A stretch of 64,000 nt of DNA. Origin: Oscheius dolichura. Lineage: Eukaryota; Nematoda; Chromadorea; Rhabditida; Rhabditidae. A program made the position numbers and the translations under genes. The stretch covers positions 5,394,001 to 5,458,000 of the forward strand of contig OW051497.1 in NCBI GenBank assembly GCA_932521035.1, in the 5' to 3' direction. Below the pieces are notes generated by a model. The model was given only the letters and a program-made list of their open reading frames with translations, was not told where the DNA came from and searched no databases. Below, piece after piece: positions 22,734 to 34,112 of this stretch (its first letter is position 1; each line of letters starts with the position of its first letter).

Positions 22734-25566
22734 TTATCAATGGAAGTCTAAAAACCAAAGGGAGGATTAAACAGATAAACAGAAAATGGCACCTTTTGAC
22801 TGATATCGGACGGTCAAAATAGAGTGCAAAGTTTTGTTAAAAGAACAAGAACATCGGGTGAAGAGGCAGAGTCAAAAAAGAACTGACTTCTCTTATAAGA
22901 GGTCTTTCCCACAATTTCCCTTTTTCCACTGGTTCCCACCCCTTTATATGATTACTGTAGCATATCGCAGCTAAGATAAAGCATGATTTACAACGTCTAA
23001 ATCTGGAATGGACATCAAATAGCTAAATGTCTCGTGCAATTCTTAAAATTGAAAGGGAGAAACAGACGGATTGAAAACAGCATGCATTAAATAAAAAATT
23101 ACTTTATCAGATATTAATAAATACTGACCGATATCTTGAATGTGCTCTTCGCATTGAAGCTATGGCAACGGCGATGTTGTGAGCAGTCGCAAATGAGATA
23201 TTTGACCGGCGCGTCACTTTGCGGTGTGTTTAATGAAAATTCCCGGATTGTGCTGAGTTTTAGTTCGCTTTGGATTAGCTTATCTTTGAGCCTCTAAAGA
23301 AGTCCTGTTGTTCTGCTAAGGGATAAGGAGTCAGCCTTTTTATCCCAAAAGTGAGATCGAAAAGACCAGTGGCGTAATCAAACGAACATGAAATTTCCTT
23401 GGGCGGAGTTGACGGTTGCCCCCTTCAGAGCCGAGGCGTGGTCATTAATTGTTCAGTTCAAGCTAAGTTTTCATTAAGGATTCGCCTAGTCATTTTCTTC
23501 AATTGAAGCCAAAATTTTATAAGTAGTTTTCACTGATAGAGTTTGAACTTGGTGCAGCTCCACCAAACAGAAAAAAACACAAAAGGTGAGGATTTTGAAT
23601 GGGACTCAAGTGAATCCAGGTATTAAAATATGGCAATTAGTTTCTTTGAACAGAATTTGATCCCTCAAGTAGGTGTGAATGCATAATTAGTGTCTTATTC
23701 CTATCTGGTCGGCCCTTTTTAAACACGTTCTCGGGAGGAAACGAGAGCTATCAATAAGAGGAAAATATACAATCGGAATCAGATGCTGTGTTGCTAGCTA
23801 TTGACCCCCTCTTCTGCGTTCCATTCGATCTACGACGTAATTTTTAAATATCACGGATTGAGAAATGCTATTAAACGGATAAAATATCACGGTGCAGTAG
23901 AGAAGAAGGCAAAAGGTATGCTGAAGAAATATTTGGAATATCTGGACAACTAAATCCTGGCTGTTATGTTTCTTTAAAAAATGAAGAACATAAACAGTAT
24001 AGGGTTATCGAAAGGTTTTTGGAATGGTGAAAACCCCCTCTCTTGAGACCTGTTTTCAGGGAAGAGAATGTTACGTGGCGCACCCGCTAGCAGCAATCCC
24101 GGAGAAAAATATACTTCCGTTAGGATTTGACGTCACAGTTACAGTATGGTTTCACCGCTTTCCCGGACTTTGTTCTTCGTCGAGACATTGGAACAGAGTA
24201 AGAGCCATCGAGTCTTTGTGTAAGCGGCTCTAGAGATTGACAGGAAGTAAAATGGCAGGAAGAAATTGTTGGAAATTGTTATTGAGTTAGTGGAACATGC
24301 ATCGCGTTGCCGCAAGCACAATTCCCCTTTGTTTTGATCAAAATAAGCAAGAAATCTGTAGTATTTCATGTTGGCGTTTCGTTTTAAAGGATCCACGAAA
24401 AGATGAAAAAGATCTGTGGTGCAGAAAATTTCACACCCCGCTGTTTTTACTGAATTACTGAATTACCGAAAGTCGAACAATGAAAGAAACGTGAGAATTA
24501 TCGAGTTCAAAGGAGCTGTTTGATTAAAATTAAGGAAAACAGCTGCTTTATCCAATTAACAAATGTAATTGTTTCCAGGTGAAAACAGCGGACTGAGGAT
24601 TCAATGCATAGAATTTCAGTGATCACCATCGAATGTGTAAATGGTTGTTGCTTACAACTTTCATTCTCTTCCGCCTCTTATTTTATCACTTCATAGAGAA
24701 AGTGAGGACGACGGAAGGCGGGGTTGTTTTATTTGTATTTACGGGTAAACCATAAAGGCCAACATCTACAAGACCCTGGCAGAAACCTTATGATAACTGC
24801 GTACTATAGTATCGCCCTAATGAGGTTAATTGTATCCGCTGAAAACATTGTACCCAATTGTGTGCAGGAATAAAAGTTCTCAGAAATAGGTGATAATAAG
24901 ATATGGGATTGAAACAGCACGGGGGGTGGAGGGCGAAGGAGATCAGAGGCTGTTATTGAAGGAGGCGGAACACGACATCAGAAGATTAAGGCAAAAAGCG
25001 GTGCAAAAGGGTACTTTTTGAGCACATTGGGAAAGAATGTATACACTGGCACAAAGTGAACGGAATAAAAGCGATAGCATAATATAGAATGACAAGTTGA
25101 CACTCTGATAGAAAATAACGGATACAAAAACAAGCTGGCTACAGAATCCCCTATGGGAAAACAAAAAGTGCAGGTGATTATCATCTAACAATGTTTTAAA
25201 GTTCTGGGGAATGAATAAATCAGAACAATCGGAAATGGTAACTGCTAAAACAAAGATTTCCCAGCTGGCACCGAAAGGACATGTGAAAGTCTTTCCGGAG
25301 ACGGCCGGTTCGTGCTTATTCCTTTTTTGCTATGCGGTTGAGCCCCAGATAGCCAGGGATGTCTGAGCAGGCATATGATATGAGTGCTCTCCATGGTCTG
25401 AGAACAGCAGCGCTTCCTCATTCGAACTCATCAAAAAAGTTTCTTTCAAAAGTGATGTGTGCTATAGACTGTCCGGAGACTTGCGAGAGTGCCGAGAGTT
25501 CTCATTATTTCTCCCCTATTAACTTTAATAAGCATGGGTCTAATTTCTGATCACTGCAGGGTCGCC

Positions 25567-25740
25567 ATGCCGCAGACGTCTGTCTCGGAGGTAATTGTAA
25601 CTGAATTTGATAAGGGTGGCTATCGTTTTCGTAGACGTTCTGTGGAAGGTAAGAAAGCACAACCACAACTTCACCAACAGTTACCCTATCTCGATGAAAG
25701 TATGGGACAAATAATAAATCTGGGATACGTGAATGTCTAA
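25567..25740 (+). CDS. Possible small ORF (57 codons), unrecognised
   Basis: ATG follows an ATCACTGCAG acceptor-like site by 9 nt. The 57-codon frame begins MPQTSVSEVIVTEF and contains a basic run (FRRRSVEGKK). An AATAAA lies about 75 nt after the stop. No homology is recognised, and the opposite strand is also open over 101 codons, so this is weak. Confidence 0.25.
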   Translation: MPQTSVSEVIVTEFDKGGYRFRRRSVEGKKAQPQLHQQLPYLDESMGQIINLGYVNV

Positions 25741-27967
25741 TAACGAGCTCGCCATCAGTAAGTTCAGTGGGATTGTTTCCTTGGACTTCAGCAAAAAAGT
25801 GGGAATACATTAAAAAATAAATGTTTTTTTTTGTTTTTGAAAAGATCTTTGTATCAGATTTAGCGAAGTAGAAGGGCTTCTTATGAAATGTCTAATTAAA
25901 GGGTTCAATAGAAGCCACACAAAAGGACCTTCGGAAATAGATGTTTGAGCGGGGGAGAGGTGGGTTACAGACGAAGCTACTTAGACGGGGACTGGCCGCT
26001 ACTCCAAGAGCGAGACATAGTATGCGGCCTTTCCCAATAATTATTATCCGTAACGTATTATACAGATGAAGATGACACCCGCCGTGCTGCAGAAGTAAAA
26101 ACAGCCGGCTTCTCATGAGACGAACATTAGTGAATCTCTCGTATGCGCCTCATCGCATAACCCTCCGTCAATAACTATGTCTTCATAAAATTTGACCTGG
26201 TTCATCCAAAGTGCACACGACATGTGGCAATTTAGCTTCAGACTAGAGATAAACTTCGACGTATTTTTCACATATTTTCAGTGATAAAGGAGCCCAGGAC
26301 AAGTTCATAGATCCGTGCTTTTCTCAGACAAATGGGCCATATCAGGCGAACAAGGTATTCGGGTTTAAAGGTTACGCATAATATACCTGTTCATGTGACA
26401 ACCCATGTAGCTGTTTTCGTTTCAAATTTCAAAAAAAGACTACCGTATGTCAAATAGAAAGGCTAAGAAACTCAGAGATCTACATGACGGAACAATTCTG
26501 TTGTCTCTTTCTTTACACTTATCCACGTAATCCAACGTAAATCTGGTATATTCTGAAAACGCCACTAAAATGTCTTTTATGCTCGGCAGAAACTACAAAC
26601 GTTTGTAATCTGTTCACTTTTACATATTGAATCCGGTTCCACTTGAGAACTACTTGGGCATATGTCAAAGAAGACGCGAAGTATGTAAGCGGGGCCCTAT
26701 CTTAAAAAGAAAAAGAACTGGATATCCTTTCCCTCATAGAAGTGACCAGATCTTTGGTTGTATCGAACAACAGAAGACTTCTACACCGCCATTCTGCCCC
26801 TCCTTCTATAACCACTGAATACAATATTGACCTATAAATTCGCGTCACCATTGACAGTTTTTTATTCGTCATGCCATGCTCTGTACTGTGCAAATGATGA
26901 TATTTCAAGCAGTGACATCAGAACATTGGAGCTTCTGATTTTAGGTGCATCGTCTGTCAGTGTTATACGATCTGTTTTCCCCCGTCTTCGTCAATTGATT
27001 TCTGCTCTTATTAATAACTTATTACGTAAATGGAATTCCTTCGTTACAGTAATCGGCGAAATGGTTCAGAGCACATAATGTGACTATATGTGCCCGGCAG
27101 AAGTTGAGAGATAAGGAGGAATCAAACGAAAGTCTAAAAGATCACAATTCATTAAGCAGAAAGTATCAATCAAACAAAGAAAGTAAGAATCTCAATTGAA
27201 CTTGGATATCCCAGAGGATGTCTGTCAAAACGTCGACGTTGATGAAGACACCCACTGCTGTAAGTTGGGGAAGTTTGCACAATATTTACAGAGGTTTGAG
27301 GAAGTTGTTGAACTCGGGAAACGGCCTGTAATTCAAAATATTTGCTCCAATTATCTGAGAAGAGACGTCCAGGACAAGTGATTTGTTTGTAGCCTCTATA
27401 GTCTATTACGTTTGGTTTACGAAAAGATAACGAAGCACTGATCGGTTCTGATTTGATTTCAATGCTATCACGAATATTCCATGCAAACCCTCGGGGTAAA
27501 GAATATTCCGGAAGATTGCACAATTGCTAAACGTCTAATCTGGACGATGCTATCAAAATCCTATGAGTCGACTTTTATCAACAAGATCTGCGCCAGCTTT
27601 GCTTATTTTTCAGGTCGTTTGCGTGGGTCAACGTAGACGGACGTGTTCGCAAGATAAAAATTGAATCACCTGGACATAGGTTAAGGATTGCTAGAGGCAC
27701 GTGCAAGCCTTTTTTAGTTTATGGCACTCCGCAGTCCGAACGGTTCGATAAGTCGTCTGTGCGTGACGCCCAATTTTTGCTCCGGAAGTGAGAGGCTGGT
27801 AAGGAAGCCTAAAAATAGTTTATCGGCCTGTGATAGGATTAATCTTGTTTGCGATTACCCGTAAACAAACTCCAAAACGCTTTAATTTTCGTAGTGTCTA
27901 GTAAAAAGCGTGGGTTCGGGAGACAATCAGCGGTAGCTGACTGTCTTTGGCAGACTCAACCTTTACA

Positions 27968-28004
27968 GGCTACGACAGTCAGAATTTGCCGAACTGTCGT
28001 AGCC
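27968..28004. repeat. Perfect 12-bp inverted repeat, 13-nt loop
   Basis: GGCTACGACAGT at 27968-27979 and its exact reverse complement at 27993-28004. Function unknown; a strong hairpin in RNA or cruciform in DNA. Confidence 0.8.
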
Positions 28005-28574
28005 AAACAAATATGAGGCCATCTGTAAAATCAGCGAGTGTGACAGTCCACCGTGGGCATCTTTTCTCTTTTCAAAATTGGGTTTACACTTTCTGTGCAA
28101 ACGCAGATTTGCCACTGCACAGCAGATGAGTAAGCACCTCGTATTAATCAGAGGAATGCAACCACCCGCCTATTTGCCTGTTCACATCCGAAGTATCAAA
28201 TGCCTCGGATGTTTTTGTCTTCCGGTAGTGCCGAATGGTAAATTCCACTGATTAGCAACGAAAAACTAAAACACCTACCGGAACAGCCCAAAAACGTCAT
28301 CAGTGTTTCTCGACCTTGGCGTTATCTCAGAAATGTTCGTAATTTTGGGTGGAGTTGCAGGGCTGCCTGGGCGTTTTCCGGAGCTAGGTCATCTGGAAAC
28401 GGGGTGTAGAGGGAGGCAGAGAACGGAATGATTAATTATTATATTATGAAAGAGTAACATGTTGAATCATGGTGAATCAGCCCTTGACAAACAGTATGAT
28501 TAAGTGAGTTTTTTCCAAGGAAAACGTTAGTTTGAAAGAGTGGTGATGATAACGACGTAGTTTAGTCAAAATGA

Positions 28575-28701
28575 TTAATGCGAGGCGAGGGTCTTCTCAT
28601 TCCTGTAGGACATCACTGGGAGAGCTTAACTTATGAATCATTTGTTTCTTAAAGTCTCCCCACTGTTCTACAGAGGTGGGAAGATCATCGCCTCGCATTA
28701 A
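28575..28701. mobile_element. Palindromic TTAA-flanked element (MITE-like)
   Basis: TTAA at 28575-28578 and 28698-28701 flanks a 119-bp element. Its ends are TGCGAGGCGA and the exact reverse complement. The inner halves also pair imperfectly almost to the centre (for example CTGTAGGACA with TGTTCTACAG), leaving a loop of about 20 nt. TTAA target duplication is typical of piggyBac-type transposition, so a non-autonomous MITE is the simplest reading. A hairpin RNA precursor is an alternative. Confidence 0.6.
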
Positions 28702-29413
28702 TAATTGCAACTAACCTACACTAGCACTTCTTAAACAGAAACAGAAAAATTCGGGATGCCGCGTGTATATCTGGACATAGGCAGGTGCCTGACATTGTGA
28801 GAGAGCGTATGTTGTCGAGGATGATTCAGCATTTGCGAAAGGGCAGCGTTTACGAAATAGAAAGAAATTGGTGCACATCGACAAACAACTAGAATAAAGG
28901 AAAAGTCTCGAAGAAGCCAGAGGAATAGAAATTCAACCATCCAGGAGGGAGCCGGCGATAACAGTGAGAAAATGAATAGTTCTCAGATTTCGACACGAAT
29001 CAATGAGAAGTTTTCTAACCACAAAACGCACCCTCCAGGCTATGGGAACGTCCGCCAACAGAGGCATTCCCACAATTGTGAAAGCGTTTTATCATTAGTT
29101 CATCAATCCGAAAATGTTTCATAAACCGTCGTCAGACTAAAGCAATGACAAGTAAACATATCGAAATATGTTTCCTGAAAGTATTGTCAAACAGTGATTC
29201 ACCGAATATTTCGTTTGTTCTATTGCCTTTTCCCTAAAATGACTTCATACTTACCTTTAATTTTGAAGTTCAAGTTCGGGCAGTTCCGCTTCTATTTATG
29301 GTCGTTTACTAACGAAAACAGTAGGAGTGACTCGCACCCACTCCTTTCGTGCCCCCTTCCGGGGGTGATGTCAACAGAAGATAACGTTCTATGTATAAAA
29401 TGGTAACGAATCA

Positions 29414-29427
29414 TCATTTGTTATCAG
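29414..29427 (+). promoter_or_regulatory. Probable trans-splice acceptor of the bZIP gene
   Basis: CATTTGTTATCAG, 8 nt before the ATG at 29436. This argues against the earlier in-frame ATGs at 29391 and 29400. Confidence 0.4.
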
Positions 29428-29435
29428 AGCAAGCA

Positions 29436-30091
29436 ATGGCTGTCGCGTACCCCCAGCTGGTTGCTCCTTCTCTACAGGGATTCCCCGTCGACCATAGCAT
29501 TCAACTCTTCCATATTCTACGACATCCCTTCTACACTGAGCTCCTTAATGCCACAAGCAATGCCACCTTTGCCTCTACCTCCCAATTGGAACAGAAGCAA
29601 TTTGCCCCAAAGAAGGAAGTTTGCGAGTCAACCGGTTCTTCCCCTAGTCCTCCTCTGGTAGGTCAAATCCTTGGGCATTGAACTAATTGTCCAATTTTAG
29701 GAATCCGAGGACAGGAACTCGTCGAGCCCTGAAAGCGGAGCTATGAGAGTGAAACGAGGCCGACCTCAACAAGATATCCAAGACAATGATGACCCCACGA
29801 GTCAGAAAAGGAAACACCGCCGGTTGTATGCCAGGCAATACAGGTAAGCTGCGATCTTTTACATTTCCAACTTTTCCAAGAAAGCCCAGCACGGATTCTA
29901 ATTTCTCTCTTTTCAGAGCACAAATGCGACAGCGTGTCGATGAGGTGAAGTCCTTAAAATCAGAAGCAGAAGAACTGAAAAGGCTACTCCGCGAGCAGCA
30001 GGCCGAGTCCAGGCGACTCCGCGAAGAACTGGCCCAGAAGAACTTCTTCATCAATAACCTCCAATGTGTCCTCCAGTCTCGGGTCATGTAA
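29436..30091 (+). CDS. bZIP transcription factor with adjacent RGRP motif
   Basis: Three exons (29436-29657, 29701-29843, 29917-30091), 179 residues. The N-terminal part is Ser/Thr/Pro-rich. The C-terminal part has a basic region KRKHRRLYARQYRAQMRQRV followed by a leucine zipper (LKSEAEELKRLLREQQAESR onward) that ends near the C-terminus in LQSRVM. A KRGRP sequence about 20 residues before the basic region resembles a minimal AT-hook core. The exon 2/3 boundary falls inside the basic region. The protein should bind DNA as a dimer in the nucleus; subfamily is not certain. The upstream neighbour is the divergent ALK gene. Next downstream is a 4-kb gap. Confidence 0.87.
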
Positions 30092-30188
30092 ACCTCCTTG
30101 ATCCTATTGTATAAATTCATTGCGAAAAGCTTTATCCGTCCTATTCCTCTCTGGTCATACGAGATTGTGCTAATTTATTTATTTTTGC

Positions 30189-30194
30189 AATAAA
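30189..30194 (+). terminator. Poly(A) signal AATAAA, bZIP gene
   Basis: About 100 nt after the stop codon. Confidence 0.55.
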
Positions 30195-33100
30195 TTATCC
30201 TTAAAATCTTCCATGTTGCGGCAAAAAAATATGTGATTCTTTGTGTTTCTATTGTGCAATTCTCTTCCTATTCTTTGTAGTCTGACTCTATCCGCCTCCT
30301 TGCAAAAAAAGAGGGCGACATTCTAGCCCAGATACGGCAAGTTGACGGCACTCGGTCATCTCCCAGTTGAAAGTGGCACTTCTCCTCTGGTCTGACTGAA
30401 TTTGGTTTATGAATTCTAATCAGTTAAAGCTTCAAGAGCTCTCTGGTAGGTGACGTTTTAATGAGTTTGATAAGCTATGAGTTATAAACTTTATGTGGTC
30501 TGACGTTTGGCTCTGAATTGGTAATGCTTCCTAAAACTGATTGCTTAACGCGTTAGTCAGTGTTGAAAAAGGGAATGACGAGGAGTCATCCTCAACTTTC
30601 TACTGGGTAAACCATCCTTCATCATAGCCCAGACATCACTAAATTCTTCAACGGCTATTCCTTTAATCCTGGTAGTGAGCCTCTTGTTTTTTTTCTTCAA
30701 ATAGCCATACTTTTTCCGTCTGCCGATAATTTTATGAAGAAACACTGTATACCCGCATCATTTATTTCAAGAATTAGGCGCCTGATAAAGCAATAAAACT
30801 GACGAAATCGTATTTCCGCACGTTCAAACCCTAGACACCTGATAAAACTTCCGAATGTTCTGTACAGTAGTGTTTTGTGGGGAGACAGAACCTCTTTTGC
30901 GAAGGAGCGGTCATTCTGTGTTGAAGATCATCGGGGATTGAATTGTCCGATCCATAAATCCTCGACGGCTTTACAATCTTATCCAGGACTCTACGCCTTA
31001 AAAATGAAAAAGCATTTGTGCCCCCACGCCCTTTGCTTTTTCTCAAAATTACACAGTTAAAGTATCACCGCCCCACGGGTATACCAATCTTTGGCGGTTC
31101 AATTTAGTAAACTTTTATGATGATCTCAATATATTGCAGTATGATTTTTCCAGCAGCTATAACTCTTCCCACCCTACAATTAGGCTCTCTACATCTTATT
31201 GATCTCCGCGTTGTAAAATCACCTCCAGGATTACAAAAAAACGTTAACTGAAATGCTATTTTGCTGAAAATCCTGCTGAAAAATGGGTTATTTTCATTGT
31301 CAGAGGGGGCAGGATGCTATCAGAATGCACATGAAAGACGGATATTTTAATTTTGTGCAGCTAATGAATTATAGTACAATAAGCTAATTAAGAACAGCAG
31401 CAGGCAGATTTGTTAATCATTTGAACGGCACCTGGCGCAAACTTGCAATAACCGATTCAGACAAATACAGCCGACACGCGCGGCGAGAGCTATTGCTGTT
31501 AGTGTTTTCGAGAAGTTTCCTTGCAAGAGAAGGGCTAAACAACGGCAAAATCTCTCAGATTTCAAAGTGAGCTATTCGGGTCCGATTTTCGGTGTGTATA
31601 CATTTGCTGTGTGTGTTGGAGCTGTTGGTTCATGTGGATGTTAGAACGCGAAAGCATGGCAGAGCCAGTACGCTCGCGTCTGGCCCGCGAGCGTGTCTTT
31701 TCGCCGGAGGGCAGCGGCAGAGGCAGGCAGCCAGAGGCAATCAACCTCGTCCTAGGCCAGACCAAGTTCTCCCCATGAACAACCGAACTTACATCCCGGC
31801 ACATTGATCGCTGGCTCAAGCCCACCATCTGCTGTCGGCTCGACTTTGGCGAGATTAGCCACCCGGGAGGTCAGGAATCCGTTTACTTGAGATATATGGG
31901 CCACACCTACTCTCACACTCCTTCTCTCACATCCATCCCCTCATGACACAACAACGTTTGCTCAGCACTGTCGCCTTTGTAAATTGTTAAACCCGCGGCA
32001 GCCTCCTCAAATCTCTTTTCTGCCTAATTGTTAGAGCCAAACACCAAAATCAGCTGTTCTCCTACCTCTACTCCTTTCTTTGAGAGCCCCACTCTGCCTC
32101 CCTCTTTGAATGGCTTTCTTTCCTCAATGAAACAACTGCAGTCATTGGGATGCAGACACCAAAGCACTCATAATCAAGACTCTTTGTTACAGAGCTCTTT
32201 TTTAAGCTTCATTTTCTTGATGAAATAGTTGACCGTGTGCCGATCATTTAGTAGATCGGTGTCATGTCAGTTGATTAAGCTTGTTTGCAAGTCTACAGTA
32301 AGTATTTTGGTCCACTTACATGATGTCAAAAGCTGTTGTTTCGGAAATCAACTTTCCGGACAGTAAATTGTCAGTTAGGACATCGCTGCGTGCTATATTT
32401 TCCAATCATGCGGAGGCCGTCTTTCTTTCTCACACGTCTCAAATTTCTCAGATTCCAAGGACAAATGAAATCAGGTAATAAATTCTGATTAATGGGTAGG
32501 AGGAAGCGATGAGAGGAAGAATAAGTCCAACCAAAGCCGGATTGCATAAAAAGCGGCCAGGAGGAAATTTAACTGCGGCACGTAGACATTCGAAAAAGGT
32601 ACAGTGCCCAGTTTCTTAGCCGACTAATCATCAAGTGTTTGTGCTTACATTTGGGAATATTATTAGTGAGCGAGTCCCTACGGAAGTCGTTGTTTTGACT
32701 GCGACTTATTCCTTGCCATGAGAGCAATGCCGAGCTGAAACATTGCTTTCGAAGGCAAAATGAATTTGCAGCTTCTCCCGCAACGTCTCTTTTCCAATCT
32801 CTGCCCCTCTCTGTCTTTGTTGTTGTCGTCACGTCGTCTCTCCCTAATTCACTGAGCTAAGTCACTTTGAAAAAGAGGACTTTTTAAGACCAGCCGCCCA
32901 TTGGCAGGTATGCTAATTACCGCCTCTGCGCGGGTGATGTTTGTAGGCGTTGAGCGACAAGCTCACAACATGTCAGCTATTCATATAGCTAGCATATAAC
33001 GCCCCCTATAGCACAATTCACTGTTTCCCACGAAATGCCCGCTTGCGCTCTTTACCAGACCAGCCCATAAAAAGCGGCCCGAAGACGTTTTTGCCAATTC

Positions 33101-34034
33101 TTGCACGCAAAAACCTTCATTTTCTTTCGTTTCTTCCACCAACGGTTGATAGCAGACGGCCACCTGCCAGCAACGATTTCTTCACAATCCATTGCAACCA
33201 GGACCTTATAAGCAAAAGCAACTGTCGAATACAACGCATTCTCTGCATGTGGGCATTCTTTATATGAAAGCACACGACAATAAGGAAGCAGGGTGAAGTT
33301 TTCTGCCATGCGAGGTCGAATCCAACACGACGATAGGCAGCAATGGAAGAACAAACAGTGCCTATTTATTTTTTACTCCCGTCGAACACTTGTAGTTGAA
33401 ACTTCTCTGCGCTCTATTGATTTCGACCTCTCAAAACAACCTGTACTCAAGTAGGGCACAATGCCCCAATGTCATCATGGACACGTCTCTTATATTAATG
33501 CGAAAATTTTATGCGCAAGCCTCCTCGTTGATAAATGCGACTCTTGCTTACTAAGTCTTGATGAGAATGAGACATTCATGCTTTCCCTCATATTGAAACG
33601 CATCCTCCCTGTAGCATCTGACATAGATCGGCGTTTCTCCTAATTATTTTTGTAGAACCCACTCTGAAATGCCGAACCAAGGTATTCTAGATATCCGTCA
33701 TATTATCCCAGACTAGATCTTCCGATTTTTTCGCTGTTTCCCAAAGTTATAGTGCAAATGAATCCATTTGAAGGCGTCTTTAATGAAGACCTCAAAAAAA
33801 GACTCCACCAAGGCGTCATGAAATGCTATTGTCTGATTGGAACCCTCTCGCTTGCCTCTTTGTTTGTTCATGCGGTGTAACCTTAGTTTTACTTGAGTTT
33901 TTTACTGTCAGCTGCTGAGACAATAACATAGTTCCGTTATTTATACATTTCCTCATTTTTATTAAAACAACATTATTATTGCTTCTATCTCAATTGTTAC
34001 AATCTCGCTCTCACTCGTCTTTAATATTTCCTAT
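30195..34034. other. Intergenic 3.8 kb, no supported gene
   Basis: Short frames on both strands lack motifs and splice partners. A pyrimidine-rich GC segment near 31.64-31.76 kb and a stretch near 32.0-32.2 kb are the only compositional features. Likely regulatory DNA for the bZIP and SIPA1-like genes. Confidence 0.5.
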
Positions 34035-34048
34035 TTCTCCATGTTCAG
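34035..34048 (+). promoter_or_regulatory. Probable trans-splice acceptor of the SIPA1-like gene
   Basis: ATTTCTCCATGTTCAG ends at 34048, 64 nt before the chosen ATG at 34113. It would remove the earlier ATG at 34041. A four-codon uORF begins at 34067. Confidence 0.4.
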
Positions 34049-34112
34049 ACGTTTCCCCCAAGTTTATGAACAAAGTCTAAAAATTGGAGACGATGGGACG
34101 GCCGTGAGCCGT

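Larger units (their letters stand above)
22734..29413. other. Large intergenic stretch between divergent ALK and bZIP genes
   Basis: The longest gene-poor segment here (6.7 kb), AT-rich, between two divergently transcribed genes and so likely to hold their control regions. It includes a short coiled-coil-like frame near 24953-25010 (+), a possible small ORF at 25567-25740, a helical-looking frame at about 26900-27078 (+), an inverted repeat at 27968-28004 and a palindromic element at 28575-28701. No recognised protein family. Confidence 0.5.
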
